This document shows, piece after piece, positions 1-7,031 of a stretch of 13,370 nucleotides of DNA. The position numbers and the translations under genes are program-made. The notes beneath the pieces are model-generated. The model was given only the letters and a program-made list of their open reading frames with translations. It did no database searches and was not told where the DNA came from. Positions within the stretch are counted from its first letter, which is position 1, and every line of letters starts with the position of its first letter. The stretch is from Pontiellaceae bacterium. GTDB lineage: Bacteria > Verrucomicrobiota > Kiritimatiellia > Kiritimatiellales > Pontiellaceae. The stretch spans positions 1 through 13,370 of the forward strand of contig JAFGWS010000136.1 in the NCBI GenBank assembly GCA_016937035.1, in the 5' to 3' direction.

Positions 1-1323
1 ATCTTGGTTGATGGCCAGTACTTCATCGTTGGTCAGGAGCGAGAGGGTAAAGTCATCCATCTGCGCAATATCGCAGCCGAGGAGCATCGGCGCGGAGAGC
101 ATGCACCAGAGGCTGATGTGGGTATATTGTTCGTCGGGCGTCAGGTTGCTCGGGTGCAGGTTGGGACCCCAGCCGACCATGCCGACCACGAGCATATCGG
201 GATCGCTCCAGTGGCCCGGTCCGGTGAAGCCCGCCCAGCGGTCCTGCAGGAAGCCGATGCGGCTGACGCTATCCCAGCTGTCGTTGATGTCGTTGGTGGT
301 GCGCCAGAGATTGGCGAGTTCAACATAATCCGGGGCATTGTCATAAATACCGGTGTTGGACAGGCTGTAGACAATATCGCGTCCGGTTGCACGCAGTGCC
401 TCACTCATTTCGCGGGTCGTCTTTGGATCGTTCGGGAACCAGTCGTACTTGAGATAGTCCACGCCCCATTCGGCCCACTGCTGGGCATCCTGTTCGACGA
501 AGGAATATTTTCCGAACGTCCAGTTGATCCACGTGGGGTCGTCGTTGGGCGTTTTGAGCTTATAGAATTCGGTGATGTGTCCGGCTTCGATCCAGTCGTA
601 GGTGCCGTCGGCGTTGTCGGACGAGGTGCCGGCATAACCGGCATACGTGCCGCGCCACGGGCCGGAATAAATGCCGAACTTGAGGCCGAGATTGTGGATC
701 TCGTCGCCGAGCGCCTTCATGTCCGGGAACTTTTTATTCGGCTGAATGGCGTTGAGCGGTCCGCCGCGTTTACCCTGCCAGCCGTCGTCGATGTTGATTT
801 GCGTCCAGCCATATTGGCTGAGGCCCTTTTCATGCATCGCGCGGGCGGAACTGAGGACCTTTTCCTGGCTCACGGTTTCGCCCCAGCAGTTCCAGCTGCT
901 CCAGCCCATCGGTGGCGTGAGCGCAATCTTGTCGCCGATCACAATACGCAGGGTTTTTGTGTTTTCGCCCAGTTCGTTTTTCGCGGTCAGGTTGACGGCA
1001 TATTCGCCGGCGGCGGCAACCTTGCCGGTAATGCGTCCTGTTTCGGCGTCGAGTTGGAGACCTTTCGGAAGATTGGTTGCGCTGAAGGTCATCGGCCGCT
1101 TTCCGGAGGCCGGGATCGTGAAGAGGAACGGTGCGTTGGGCCGCGCTCCGAAAACGCTTGCGCCGTTGATGCGGGGCGTCTCAGGGGCAGCCGGCGTCAG
1201 AATCTTCCCAGAATCGACGGTGCCGTCGTAGTTTGCTGCCCGCTGCGGTCGTTGCGCATGCAGTGTTGAGGTGGATGCCATAAGTGAGAGGGTCAACAGG
1301 CTTATATATAGTTTTGTTTTCAT
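1..1323 (-). CDS. Secreted GH27 alpha-galactosidase with N-terminal Ig-like module, 3'-truncated by window edge
   Basis: The first 441 residues are present and the frame runs off the window at base 1. Residues 1-23 form a Sec signal peptide with a likely cleavage after LHA. Residues about 45-130 look like a putative-Ig (He_PIG-type) module, with the phrase LPKGLQLDAETGRITG. The GH27 barrel starts at TPPMGWSSWNCWG (136-148). Further family motifs are NIDDGW (177-182), YLKYDW with nucleophile Asp294, RTTNDINDSW with acid/base Asp345, and HWSDPDML (371-378). GH27 enzymes release terminal alpha-linked galactose, here probably outside the cytoplasm. Compared with typical GH27 enzymes there is an insertion of a few dozen residues around 245-275, ahead of the nucleophile strand. 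The start at 1323 is chosen because the signal peptide begins there; no Shine-Dalgarno sequence is visible. It follows argC in the same direction but behind a terminator, so it is probably transcribed separately. The exact sugar specificity cannot be told. Confidence 0.93.
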   Translation of the reverse strand, partial: MKTKLYISLLTLSLMASTSTLHAQRPQRAANYDGTVDSGKILTPAAPETPRINGASVFGARPNAPFLFTIPASGKRPMTFSATNLPKGLQLDAETGRITGKVAAAGEYAVNLTAKNELGENTKTLRIVIGDKIALTPPMGWSSWNCWGETVSQEKVLSSARAMHEKGLSQYGWTQINIDDGWQGKRGGPLNAIQPNKKFPDMKALGDEIHNLGLKFGIYSGPWRGTYAGYAGTSSDNADGTYDWIEAGHITEFYKLKTPNDDPTWINWTFGKYSFVEQDAQQWAEWGVDYLKYDWFPNDPKTTREMSEALRATGRDIVYSLSNTGIYDNAPDYVELANLWRTTNDINDSWDSVSRIGFLQDRWAGFTGPGHWSDPDMLVVGMVGWGPNLHPSNLTPDEQYTHISLWCMLSAPMLLGCDIAQMDDFTLSLLTNDEVLAINQD

Positions 1324-1329
1324 CCTGAG

Positions 1330-1359
1330 AAAATAGGATTGAATCCGTAACCAGGTCAA
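1330..1359 (-). promoter_or_regulatory. Candidate sigma70 promoter for the alpha-galactosidase
   Basis: On the minus strand TTGACC (1359-1354) is followed after 18 bases by TATTTT (1335-1330). Counting from the -10 box places +1 at about 1323, the A of the ATG. That would give a leaderless or nearly leaderless mRNA, which fits the absent ribosome binding site. Both boxes are imperfect, so this is a candidate only. Confidence 0.35.
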
Positions 1360-1393
1360 GCCGCTAAGTTAGAGCCACGCCCTGCCTTTATCT

Positions 1394-1473
1394 CCACAGA
1401 TGAAACAGATTCGCATGATTAAGTGATGCCGTTGTATAAACCTCTGATCTGTGGGAATCAGTGAAATCTGTGG
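1394..1473. repeat. Degenerate palindromic intergenic repeat, CCACAGAT family
   Basis: CCACAGAT (1394-1401) and its complement ATCTGTGG (1466-1473) bound about 80 bases. A further GATCTGTGGG lies at 1445-1454. Beyond the 8-base core the arms still match loosely, with CAGATT on one side against the complement of AATCAGTG on the other. The same core closes the larger palindrome at 11515-11618, so the two are probably copies of one dispersed family. No gene lies in 1324-1591; this repeat, the terminator at 1515-1549 and a second hairpin fill it. Confidence 0.5.
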
Positions 1474-1514
1474 ATCAGATAAGGGATAGATTCTGTCAAG
1501 CGGATCTCTGGCAA

Positions 1515-1549
1515 GAAAAAGGGGCCCCATTTTGCGTATGGAACCCCTT
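1515..1549 (-). terminator. Rho-independent terminator of argC
   Basis: Read on the minus strand, a 12-bp stem (bases 1549-1538 with 1530-1519, including two G-U pairs) encloses a 7-base loop and is followed by TTTTTC. It lies about 40 bases past the argC stop. A separate hairpin just before it, GGAGCAG (1554-1560) with CTGCTCC (1571-1577), lies between the stop and this terminator. Confidence 0.85.
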
Positions 1550-1591
1550 GTCGGGAGCAGCAGGTTTACTCTGCTCCGGTGCCTTCTCTGA

Positions 1592-2641
1592 TCAGGGATA
1601 TTGACCCGGCGTTGCAAGAGCAGTTTCCTGGTCGAAGCCGAACATGAGGTTCATGTTCTGCAGCGCGTTACTCGCCTGCCCTTTCATCAGATTGTCGATG
1701 TGCGAAATCACGCGGAGGCGGTTGTTGCGCTGGTCGACATCGACGGTGAGGTTGCAGTAGTTGGTGCCGCGCACGTCGGCAATGCTAACGGGCGTTTTGG
1801 CGTCAAATACACGGACGAACGGCTGATTGCGGTAAAACTCGCGGTAGAGTTCGAGCATCGCGTCGGCCGACTGTCCGTCGAGCGAGGCGTAGAGCGAGCT
1901 CATAATGCCGCGGCAGACCGGAACCACCTGCGCGGTGAAGGTGATCTGTACATCCTTATCGCCGAGGAGCCCGAGTTCCTGCTCAATCTCAACCACGTGC
2001 TGGTGCCCAGCCAGTTTGTAGGCGTTCATGTTGTCGTAGCGGTTGGGGTAGTGGAACGTCGCGTTGGGCTTTTTCCCCGCTCCGGAAACGCCGGTTTTTC
2101 CATCGCAGATAATGCTCTTCGGATCAATCGCACCGGCCTCAACGGCGGGCGCGAGGCCGAGGATGCAGCTTACGGCAAAGCAGCCGGGGTTGCCCACAAT
2201 GGTTTGCTCGGTGGTAATGTCATGGAGTTCCGGCAGGCCATATACTGTTTCATTCAGCAGCGCAGGGGCTTTGTGCACGGGATCGCGGCCGATGAATTCG
2301 GCATATTCGGCATAGCGTTCGACGGAACCGAAACGGAAGTCGCCGCTGTAGTCGATCACTTTGGCACCGCGCGCAATTTCCTCTTCAGCGGTCTGCATGC
2401 CGACGCCGTCGGGCGTCGAGAAAAAGACGACGTCGTATTGCTCTTTGTTTTTGGGGTCTTCGGGAGAGACGATAACGTCGTCGCAGAAGCCGCGCAGGTG
2501 GGGGAACACTTCGCTCATTCTTCGTCCGGTATCCGACAGACTGACGAGACAGCCGATCTCGACCTCGGGATGCTTGAGTAATAGTTCCGTAATGCCCACT
2601 CCGCCGTATCCGCCGGCACCGACAATTTTTGCTTTAATCAT
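1592..2641 (-). CDS. argC: N-acetyl-gamma-glutamyl-phosphate reductase
   Basis: 349 residues, normal length for type-1 ArgC. The enzyme reduces N-acetyl-glutamyl-5-phosphate to the semialdehyde with NADPH, the third step of arginine synthesis, in the cytoplasm. Visible features are the N-terminal dinucleotide loop GAGGYGG (8-14), YGLPEL (134-139), catalytic Cys154 in GNPGC, the GKTGVSGAGK segment (181-190), GHQH (212-215) supplying the catalytic His, and the C-terminal KGQASNALQNM signature (320-330). The ATG at 2641 is preferred over a TTG 21 bases upstream because GAGGAG sits about 10 bases before it and the protein then begins directly with the dinucleotide fold. No other arg gene is adjacent, so it is a stand-alone unit. 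It diverges from the phosphodiesterase gene across about 117 bases. Confidence 0.97.
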   Translation of the reverse strand: MIKAKIVGAGGYGGVGITELLLKHPEVEIGCLVSLSDTGRRMSEVFPHLRGFCDDVIVSPEDPKNKEQYDVVFFSTPDGVGMQTAEEEIARGAKVIDYSGDFRFGSVERYAEYAEFIGRDPVHKAPALLNETVYGLPELHDITTEQTIVGNPGCFAVSCILGLAPAVEAGAIDPKSIICDGKTGVSGAGKKPNATFHYPNRYDNMNAYKLAGHQHVVEIEQELGLLGDKDVQITFTAQVVPVCRGIMSSLYASLDGQSADAMLELYREFYRNQPFVRVFDAKTPVSIADVRGTNYCNLTVDVDQRNNRLRVISHIDNLMKGQASNALQNMNLMFGFDQETALATPGQYP

Positions 2642-2758
2642 TTTATCGTCTCTCCTCTGCAAAAGTGGTCGGAAACCTAAACAACCGTGCGGCGCGAATC
2701 GACCTTAAATTTATCTTTTTGATTTCAAACTTCCGTTCAGGCGGGCACGATTGAGCTC

Positions 2759-3244
2759 ATGAATATCGGTATTCTATCCGACACGCACGGCAACTTGTCC
2801 GCCACCCGGAACGCCGCCCGCCTTTTTCAGGAGAAGAAGGTCGGCGTGATATTTCTTTGCGGGGATATCGGCGGCGTCGATGTGCTGAGTGTGCTGGCGG
2901 GCGATGCGCCTGTGCATGCCGTGCTCGGCAATGTCGATATCTATTCCGGCGATTGGCGGTTCTTTCCTGAAAATGTCGGCGTTCATCTGCATGGGCGATT
3001 CGGCGATATTACGATCAAGGGCCGCCGCATCGCGCTGCTGCACGGCGATGACAAAGAACGTTTTTATGAAACCGTTTCCTCCGGCAAATATGATCTGGTA
3101 TTCAGCGGCCATACGCACATTGTTCACGATTATACTGAAGGAAAAACCCGCTGCATTAATCCCGGTTCCGCCGGTCGGGGCAATCCGCACACCTGCGCCA
3201 TTCTTGATCTGGGGACCGATCAGTTGAAGCTTTTTGAGCTGTGA
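2759..3244 (+). CDS. YfcE/MJ0936-family metallophosphoesterase
   Basis: 161 residues, the usual size of this small calcineurin-like family. Members hydrolyse phosphodiesters such as bis-pNPP with a two-metal centre; the natural substrate is generally unknown. The whole metal ligand set is visible: SDTHGN (Asp8, His10), GD (Asp36), GNVD (Asn58), LLHGD (His95) and GHTH (His118, His120), followed by NPGS (134-137). It has no signal peptide and is probably cytoplasmic. The start at 2759 is fixed by the motif distance from the N-terminus (MNIGILSDTH); no good Shine-Dalgarno sequence precedes it. It is divergent from argC. A lipoprotein gene with its own promoter follows. Confidence 0.93.
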   Translation: MNIGILSDTHGNLSATRNAARLFQEKKVGVIFLCGDIGGVDVLSVLAGDAPVHAVLGNVDIYSGDWRFFPENVGVHLHGRFGDITIKGRRIALLHGDDKERFYETVSSGKYDLVFSGHTHIVHDYTEGKTRCINPGSAGRGNPHTCAILDLGTDQLKLFEL

Positions 3245-3307
3245 TGGGTCTTTTTTCAGCTCGGGAGACCGCCCTGAATCGATGTTGAAATAATTTGTTC
3301 ACAGGTA

Positions 3308-3335
3308 TTGAAATTATCAATTCGATGCCTATACT
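3308..3335 (+). promoter_or_regulatory. Sigma70-type promoter of the lipoprotein gene
   Basis: TTGAAA (3308-3313), a 16-base spacer and TATACT (3330-3335) match the -35/-10 consensus well. The predicted start near 3342 leaves a leader of about 40 bases ending in GGGAGGAAGTA before the ATG at 3384. Another TTGAAA at 3285-3290 lacks a convincing -10 partner. Confidence 0.65.
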
Positions 3336-3383
3336 GCTCTCATTTCTGGTAATTGTGATTTCAACAACCAATGGGAGGAAGTA

Positions 3384-4019
3384 ATGCAAATCAGAACAGT
3401 TGTAATAGCGATGGCGGCTGCCTGTGCTATTGGGATGTCAACCGGCTGCGTTAAGCAGAAAGATCTTGATGAATTGGCAGCTAAGAAGGACGCTGAGATT
3501 GCCGAGCTGAAAACGCAGCATCAGTCAGCGATCGATGAACGGGATGGTGAGATTAAAGACCTTGTTGGCAAAAATGCCGAGCTTGACAACCAGATAACAC
3601 TTCTCAAGGCAGAAAAAATGAATTTAGAAGGTAAAGCTTCTGCTGCCGAAGAAGAGGTTGATACTCTGAATGCTCAGGTAAGAACGCTGACGCGTGATTT
3701 GGCAACTGCACGCGAACAGGCTGCCTCCAGTAAGGCAACGGCTGACGGTATGATCGATGCTCTCGATGAAGCACAAAGACTGGCGGCTTTCCATGAAAAG
3801 CAATACAACACGCTGCGTGCTGCTTTCATCAAACTGCAAGGCGTTGATCCCGCTCAATATCAGGCCGATTTGGGCAGTGTTTCAGATTTGAATGTTGATC
3901 AGAATGCTGTTTTTGATGACATCATTTCTGCAGCGAATGCAACTTCCAATTCATCGGATGCGAACGTTTCCGCTGACGAATTGATCAAAGGTCTGCTTAA
4001 CGATATGGGCAATATGTAA
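3384..4019 (+). CDS. Coiled-coil lipoprotein of unknown function
   Basis: 211 residues. A positively charged start (MQIR), a hydrophobic stretch and the lipobox-like MSTGC (18-22) predict lipidation at Cys22; the Ser at -3 is less usual than Leu. Residues about 25-125 are rich in Ala, Glu, Lys and Asp with heptad-like spacing (LAAKKDAEIAELKTQ, LLKAEKMNLEGKASAAEEEV), a probable long coiled coil. The C-terminal 80 residues are acidic and contain YNTLRAAFIKLQGVDPAQY. This arrangement resembles envelope spacer or scaffold lipoproteins, but I recognise no named family. It is likely periplasmic, anchored to a membrane. GGGAGG precedes the ATG at good distance. It has its own promoter and strong terminators and is therefore probably monocistronic and well expressed. 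Confidence 0.85.
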   Translation: MQIRTVVIAMAAACAIGMSTGCVKQKDLDELAAKKDAEIAELKTQHQSAIDERDGEIKDLVGKNAELDNQITLLKAEKMNLEGKASAAEEEVDTLNAQVRTLTRDLATAREQAASSKATADGMIDALDEAQRLAAFHEKQYNTLRAAFIKLQGVDPAQYQADLGSVSDLNVDQNAVFDDIISAANATSNSSDANVSADELIKGLLNDMGNM

Positions 4020-4031
4020 TATTGTTCTTTT

Positions 4032-4050
4032 TCCCGCATTTACTGCGGGA
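4032..4050 (+). terminator. Short stem-loop after the lipoprotein gene
   Basis: TCCCGCA (4032-4038) pairs perfectly with TGCGGGA (4044-4050) around a 5-base loop, 12 bases after the lipoprotein stop. Only TTT follows, so it is weaker than the next hairpin and may instead protect the mRNA 3' end. Confidence 0.5.
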
Positions 4051-4061
4051 TTTGATCAAAG

Positions 4062-4092
4062 GACCCTGTTGGTATGAACAGGGTCTTTTTTT
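4062..4092 (+). terminator. Strong rho-independent terminator
   Basis: GACCCTGTT (4062-4070) pairs perfectly with AACAGGGTC (4077-4085) around a 6-base loop and is followed by seven T. It terminates the lipoprotein transcript. The ATG at 4074 lies in its loop, so that ATG is not a credible start for the next gene. Confidence 0.92.
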
Positions 4093-4111
4093 ATGGTGCG
4101 GGCTCAGTTTG

Positions 4112-4139
4112 CTGCGCATGTGAAACGCAGTTTTTTTTT
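4112..4139 (+). terminator. Hairpin with T9 tract abutting the next ribosome binding site
   Basis: CTGCG (4112-4116) pairs with CGCAG (4126-4130), with a 9-base loop, followed at once by nine T (4131-4139) and then GGAGG (4140-4144). The stem is short but the shape is that of an intrinsic terminator or attenuator placed in the leader of the downstream gene. Confidence 0.5.
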
Positions 4140-4148
4140 GGAGGTAAA

Positions 4149-4895
4149 ATGGGTAACGTGGATTCAAAGCGTGAAAATCCGTGGATAAGTCCGCTGGTAA
4201 ATATTGTCATTCCGGTTTGTGTGCTGAGTTTTTTGAGTAAGGAAGCGCGGTTGGGTCCGGTATGGGCGTTGGTGGTGGCTGTGGCATTTCCTGTTGTGTA
4301 CGGATTAAAAACACTGCTGAAGGAACGCAAGGCGGATGTGCTGGCGATTATCGGGTTGATCAGTGTGCTGCTGACCGGGGTTTTCGGGATCCTGAGCCTG
4401 CCGAAGGAGTGGGTTGCGGTGAAAGAGGGCGCGGTGCCTCTGCTGGTGGGGCTGTTGATTGTGGGCTCGCTGAAAACCCCGTTCCCGCTGATTAAAAAAC
4501 TCATGCTCTCGGAAGCCGTTTTTGATGTAGAGCGTTTGTGGAATGCGCTGCGGGAAAAGGGCAACGTGGAGCGGTTTGAGAAACGATTGGTTGGACTCAC
4601 ATGGGGATTTGCTTCGGCGATGTTTGTTTCGTCGGTGTTGAATTATTTTTTGGCGAAAGTGATGCTCCGGAGTGATGAGGGGTCGGCGGAATATGCCGCT
4701 GAGCTCGGGAAAATGACCGGGTTGAGCAATGTGGTGATTCTGGTTCCGATGATGGCGATTATGATTTTTGTTTTTAACGCACTCTTTAAGGCTGTCTCTG
4801 AGCTGACCGGACTGGAAATAGAGGAAGTGCTCGCCGCCCGGCATCGCAAAGAGTCGGACAAGGAAAAGACACTTCCTTCCCGTGAGGTGGAATAA
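4149..4895 (+). CDS. VC0807-type multi-pass inner-membrane protein
   Basis: 248 residues. The sequence has about five hydrophobic segments: NIVIPVCVLSFL, WALVVAVAFPVVYGL, ADVLAIIGLISVLLTGVFGIL, AVPLLVGLLIVGSL, and two late ones around FASAMFVSSVLNYFLA and VVILVPMMAIMIFVF. The pattern of an N-terminal NIVIPV segment, LGP, FPVVYGL and a later KEWxAVKEGAVPLL is what I associate with the VC0807 family, whose biochemical role is unknown. The charged C-terminus (ARHRKESDKEKTL) is probably cytoplasmic. The ATG at 4149 is chosen because GGAGG lies just 4 bases upstream; extending to the in-frame ATG at 4074 would place the start inside a terminator loop and add a T-run-encoded FFF. It is separated from the lipoprotein gene by three hairpins, so it needs readthrough or its own unseen promoter. 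Confidence 0.85.
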   Translation: MGNVDSKRENPWISPLVNIVIPVCVLSFLSKEARLGPVWALVVAVAFPVVYGLKTLLKERKADVLAIIGLISVLLTGVFGILSLPKEWVAVKEGAVPLLVGLLIVGSLKTPFPLIKKLMLSEAVFDVERLWNALREKGNVERFEKRLVGLTWGFASAMFVSSVLNYFLAKVMLRSDEGSAEYAAELGKMTGLSNVVILVPMMAIMIFVFNALFKAVSELTGLEIEEVLAARHRKESDKEKTLPSREVE

Positions 4896-4902
4896 TTATT
4901 AA

Positions 4903-4937
4903 TGCGTAGTGCGTATTACGTAGTGCGTAGTGCGTTA
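4903..4937. repeat. Five tandem heptamers, consensus TGCGTAG
   Basis: The units are TGCGTAG, TGCGTAT, TACGTAG, TGCGTAG and TGCGTTA, exactly 7 bases each without gaps. They lie eight bases after the VC0807-type gene, in the convergent spacer before the malic enzyme gene. This is a short tandem heptamer repeat of the sort dispersed in several bacterial phyla. No coding role is visible. Confidence 0.8.
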
Positions 4938-5016
4938 TAATTGTCTCTTCCTGCGCCCGAGTTTGTTCCGCGCCTCTTGTTGAGGGTCAATCCTTAAATC
5001 GAGTTGGGTGAACCAT

Positions 5017-5043
5017 GGTTGTTGCCTGAACAGGGCAACAACC
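5017..5043. terminator. Stem-loop between convergent genes
   Basis: GGTTGTTGCC (5017-5026) pairs perfectly with GGCAACAACC (5034-5043) around a 7-base loop. It lies 22 bases past the malic enzyme stop (minus strand). There is no adjacent T run on either strand, so it may be a processing or stabilising 3' structure or a rho-dependent end rather than a classic terminator. Confidence 0.5.
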
Positions 5044-5065
5044 TCGGTTTCCAGAAGCAGATTTT

Positions 5066-6529
5066 TTAATTCGCTTTTACTTGGCGGATTGCCTTTTCAA
5101 GGCAGATTTCAATCATATCGGGGGTGGGTTCCGGGATAAACTTTTCCTCCAGCAGTTTCTCGGTTAACGCACGCGCTTCGTCGATGCCCTTTTTTGCCTG
5201 GGCATAAACTTCATCTCCGGAAAGAGTAATGCGCGCCACGCCATCTTTCTGAGCCTGTAACGCAACGGCGCGGGCGACGGCGGGGAAGGTTTCGGTTTCA
5301 TCCATCAGCGGAGCAATATAGTCCGGAGAAAGCCCCTTCTTTTCGGCGGTTTCCGCAATGGCATAGGCTGCGGCAATCGCCATGTTGTCGGTGATTTTTC
5401 GGGCGCGCACCAAAAGTGCACCTTTGAGCAGGCCGGGGAAGCAGAGTGAGTTGTTCACCTGATTCGGAAAGTCGCCGCGTCCGGTGGCCACAATATATGC
5501 ACCGGCTTCTTTGGCGGCGTGCGGATAGATTTCGGGAACCGGGTTTGCACAGACAAACACAATGGCCTTGTCTGCCATGGAGGAGATCCATTCCGGCTTA
5601 ATCGTATTCGGACCGGGGCGGGAGAGGGCGATGAGGACATCGGCACCTTTCATGGCCTGCTCAATGGAGTCAATCTTGTCGGGGTTGGTTTGTCTGCATA
5701 GATCCCACTTTTTGTAGAATGCTTTGTCGGACTCAATGTCGGAACGATCGGAGTGGAGCCCGCCTTTGGAGTCGCAGATGACCATCTTTTTCGGGTCGCC
5801 GCCCGCCTGAATAATCAGGCTGGCAATGGTGGTGTTGGAGGCACCGGCACCGAGCATCGCAACTTTAACCTCACCGATTTTTTTCCCGACAACCTTCAAT
5901 GCATTAATCAGTCCGGCGAGCGTAACGCAGCCGGTGCCCTGAGCATCATCGTGCCAGACGGGAATGTCGCAGGCGTCGCGCAGTGTATCAAGTACCTCAA
6001 AACAGTTCGGCTGAGAGATATCTTCCAAATTGACTGCACCGAAGCTGGGAGCAACCATTTTAACAAAGTCGATGATCTTTTTGGGGTCGTTCTTTCCCGC
6101 TTCGTTTCGAGAATCAATGCAGAGCGCAACGGCATCCACACCGCCGAGATATTTCATCAGGTAGGCTTTGCCTTCCATTACACCCAGTCCGCCGGAGGGG
6201 CCGCAGTCACCGTCCCCCAGTACGCGGGTGGAGTCGGACACCACGGCAACGAGATTGCCTCGGTTGGAGAGTTCAAAGGAGCATTCGGGATTATCGCGAA
6301 TTTCGGTAGAAACTCTTGAGACCCCCGGAGAATACCAGACATTAAACCAGTTGAATCCATAGTAGCCTGCCTTGGGAACCGTCTGCATCTTGCCCCCGTA
6401 GAAGCGGTGCATGCTCTCTGCCACTTCCTTTAAAAACAACGTTTTCCCTTCGGCAATCTGTTCTTTGGTAAAGTCTTCCGGGAAAAGTTGATCTAGGTTT
6501 TCAAGCTTTAGGTTTTTGATTTTTTCCAT
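5066..6529 (-). CDS. NAD(P)-dependent malic enzyme (malate dehydrogenase, oxaloacetate-decarboxylating)
   Basis: 487 residues. It oxidatively decarboxylates malate to pyruvate and CO2 in the cytoplasm, supplying pyruvate and NAD(P)H. The family motifs are all present: YSPGV (66-70), VVSDSTRVLGDGD (96-108), catalytic Lys121 in MEGKAYLMK, metal-binding Glu169-Asp170 in LEDISQPN and Asp194/195 in WHDDAQGTG, the dinucleotide loop GAGASN (227-232), NPVPEI (329-334) and GRGDFPNQVNN (350-360). In most relatives the last motif reads GRSDFPNQ. It lacks the phosphotransacetylase-like half of MaeB-type enzymes and is shorter than the ~565-residue MaeA type. NAD versus NADP use cannot be settled by eye. 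GGAG about 10 bases upstream supports the ATG at 6529. It is single-gene, convergent with the VC0807-type gene. Confidence 0.95.
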   Translation of the reverse strand: MEKIKNLKLENLDQLFPEDFTKEQIAEGKTLFLKEVAESMHRFYGGKMQTVPKAGYYGFNWFNVWYSPGVSRVSTEIRDNPECSFELSNRGNLVAVVSDSTRVLGDGDCGPSGGLGVMEGKAYLMKYLGGVDAVALCIDSRNEAGKNDPKKIIDFVKMVAPSFGAVNLEDISQPNCFEVLDTLRDACDIPVWHDDAQGTGCVTLAGLINALKVVGKKIGEVKVAMLGAGASNTTIASLIIQAGGDPKKMVICDSKGGLHSDRSDIESDKAFYKKWDLCRQTNPDKIDSIEQAMKGADVLIALSRPGPNTIKPEWISSMADKAIVFVCANPVPEIYPHAAKEAGAYIVATGRGDFPNQVNNSLCFPGLLKGALLVRARKITDNMAIAAAYAIAETAEKKGLSPDYIAPLMDETETFPAVARAVALQAQKDGVARITLSGDEVYAQAKKGIDEARALTEKLLEEKFIPEPTPDMIEICLEKAIRQVKAN

Positions 6530-6564
6530 GGTGTGGTTTCTCCAGCAAAAGGTTAAGGGACGGG

Positions 6565-6592
6565 ATTATGCGCAGGTGATTGTAGAAATCAA
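6565..6592 (-). promoter_or_regulatory. Candidate sigma70 promoter of the malic enzyme gene
   Basis: On the minus strand TTGATT (6592-6587) is followed after 16 bases by CATAAT (6570-6565), matching consensus at 4/6 and 5/6. The predicted start near 6558 gives a leader of about 29 bases containing the GGAG ribosome binding site. Confidence 0.5.
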
Positions 6593-6981
6593 CCTTGAAA
6601 CAGAATCAGTATGTTTTGTCCTCAACCTAACTGCTTGGCCTTAATCTATGTGAAGGCATTGGAGTTATGGGCGCTGAGATCTCTGATTTCTCCGCTCGAT
6701 GGTGACATGAGGGAAATTTGTATCGTCCTGCCGAAGGCTTTCAGCCTGCTGTGCCGTATCGGGGGTATCCCTGCCTATTCGTCTTAATTGCATCGTCTTA
6801 CACGCGACGTTCCCGTCGCGAACAAAACAGAGAACTGGGAGCATTTGTCTGAAATTACCCGATAATGGTACTGACCATTTGAGAGGCGTGTGAAGGAAAT
6901 GTTAAAAGGTTGGGACTGACACGTATGGTTGCAGAACCTTGTCTACTGCGCCTGCAAGCATATTCTCTAAGGGTGCCCCCC

Positions 6982-7007
6982 CCCCGGCTCTTTGGGGAAG
7001 AGCCGGG
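6982..7007 (-). terminator. Stem-loop ending the pseudopilin operon
   Basis: CCCCGGCTCTT pairs with AAGAGCCGGGG, an 11-bp perfect stem with a 5-base loop. It lies about 25 bases past the stop of the PilX-like gene at 7032. On the minus strand it runs into a G tract, not a T tract, so termination efficiency is uncertain; on the plus strand ACTTTT follows. The C10 homopolymer (6976-6985) overlaps the left arm. Confidence 0.55.
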
Positions 7008-7031
7008 GACTTTTGGGGTTATGGGGAAAAA

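Larger units (their letters stand above)
6530..7031. other. 502-base gene-free spacer
   Basis: No convincing gene is seen in this stretch. The left end holds the malic enzyme leader and promoter. The middle has a perfect hairpin, CGCGACG (6803-6809) with CGTCGCG (6814-6820) around TTCC, and a smaller AGGCT/AGCCT hairpin near 6738-6750. The right end has a run of ten C (6976-6985) joined to the stem-loop that ends the pseudopilin operon. The short open frames here have no family signature or ribosome binding site. It is also free of tRNA-like or riboswitch-like structures that I can recognise. Confidence 0.6.

Noticed and set aside
4..1269. A 421-residue open frame on the plus strand
   Set aside because: It is antisense to the GH27 gene, whose full catalytic motifs and signal peptide are on the minus strand. 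The plus frame is open only because of codon bias.
1601..2581. A 326-residue open frame on the plus strand
   Set aside because: Antisense shadow of argC, which has every family motif; the plus frame has no recognisable domain.
4074..4148. N-terminal extension of the VC0807-type protein from an upstream ATG
   Set aside because: The ATG lies in a terminator loop and the extension encodes T-run phenylalanines; the ribosome binding site is at 4140-4144.
4903..4937. Heptamer array considered as a CRISPR
   Set aside because: The 7-base units are contiguous with no spacers.
5753..6319. A 188-residue open frame on the plus strand
   Set aside because: Antisense to the malic enzyme; no start context and no domain.
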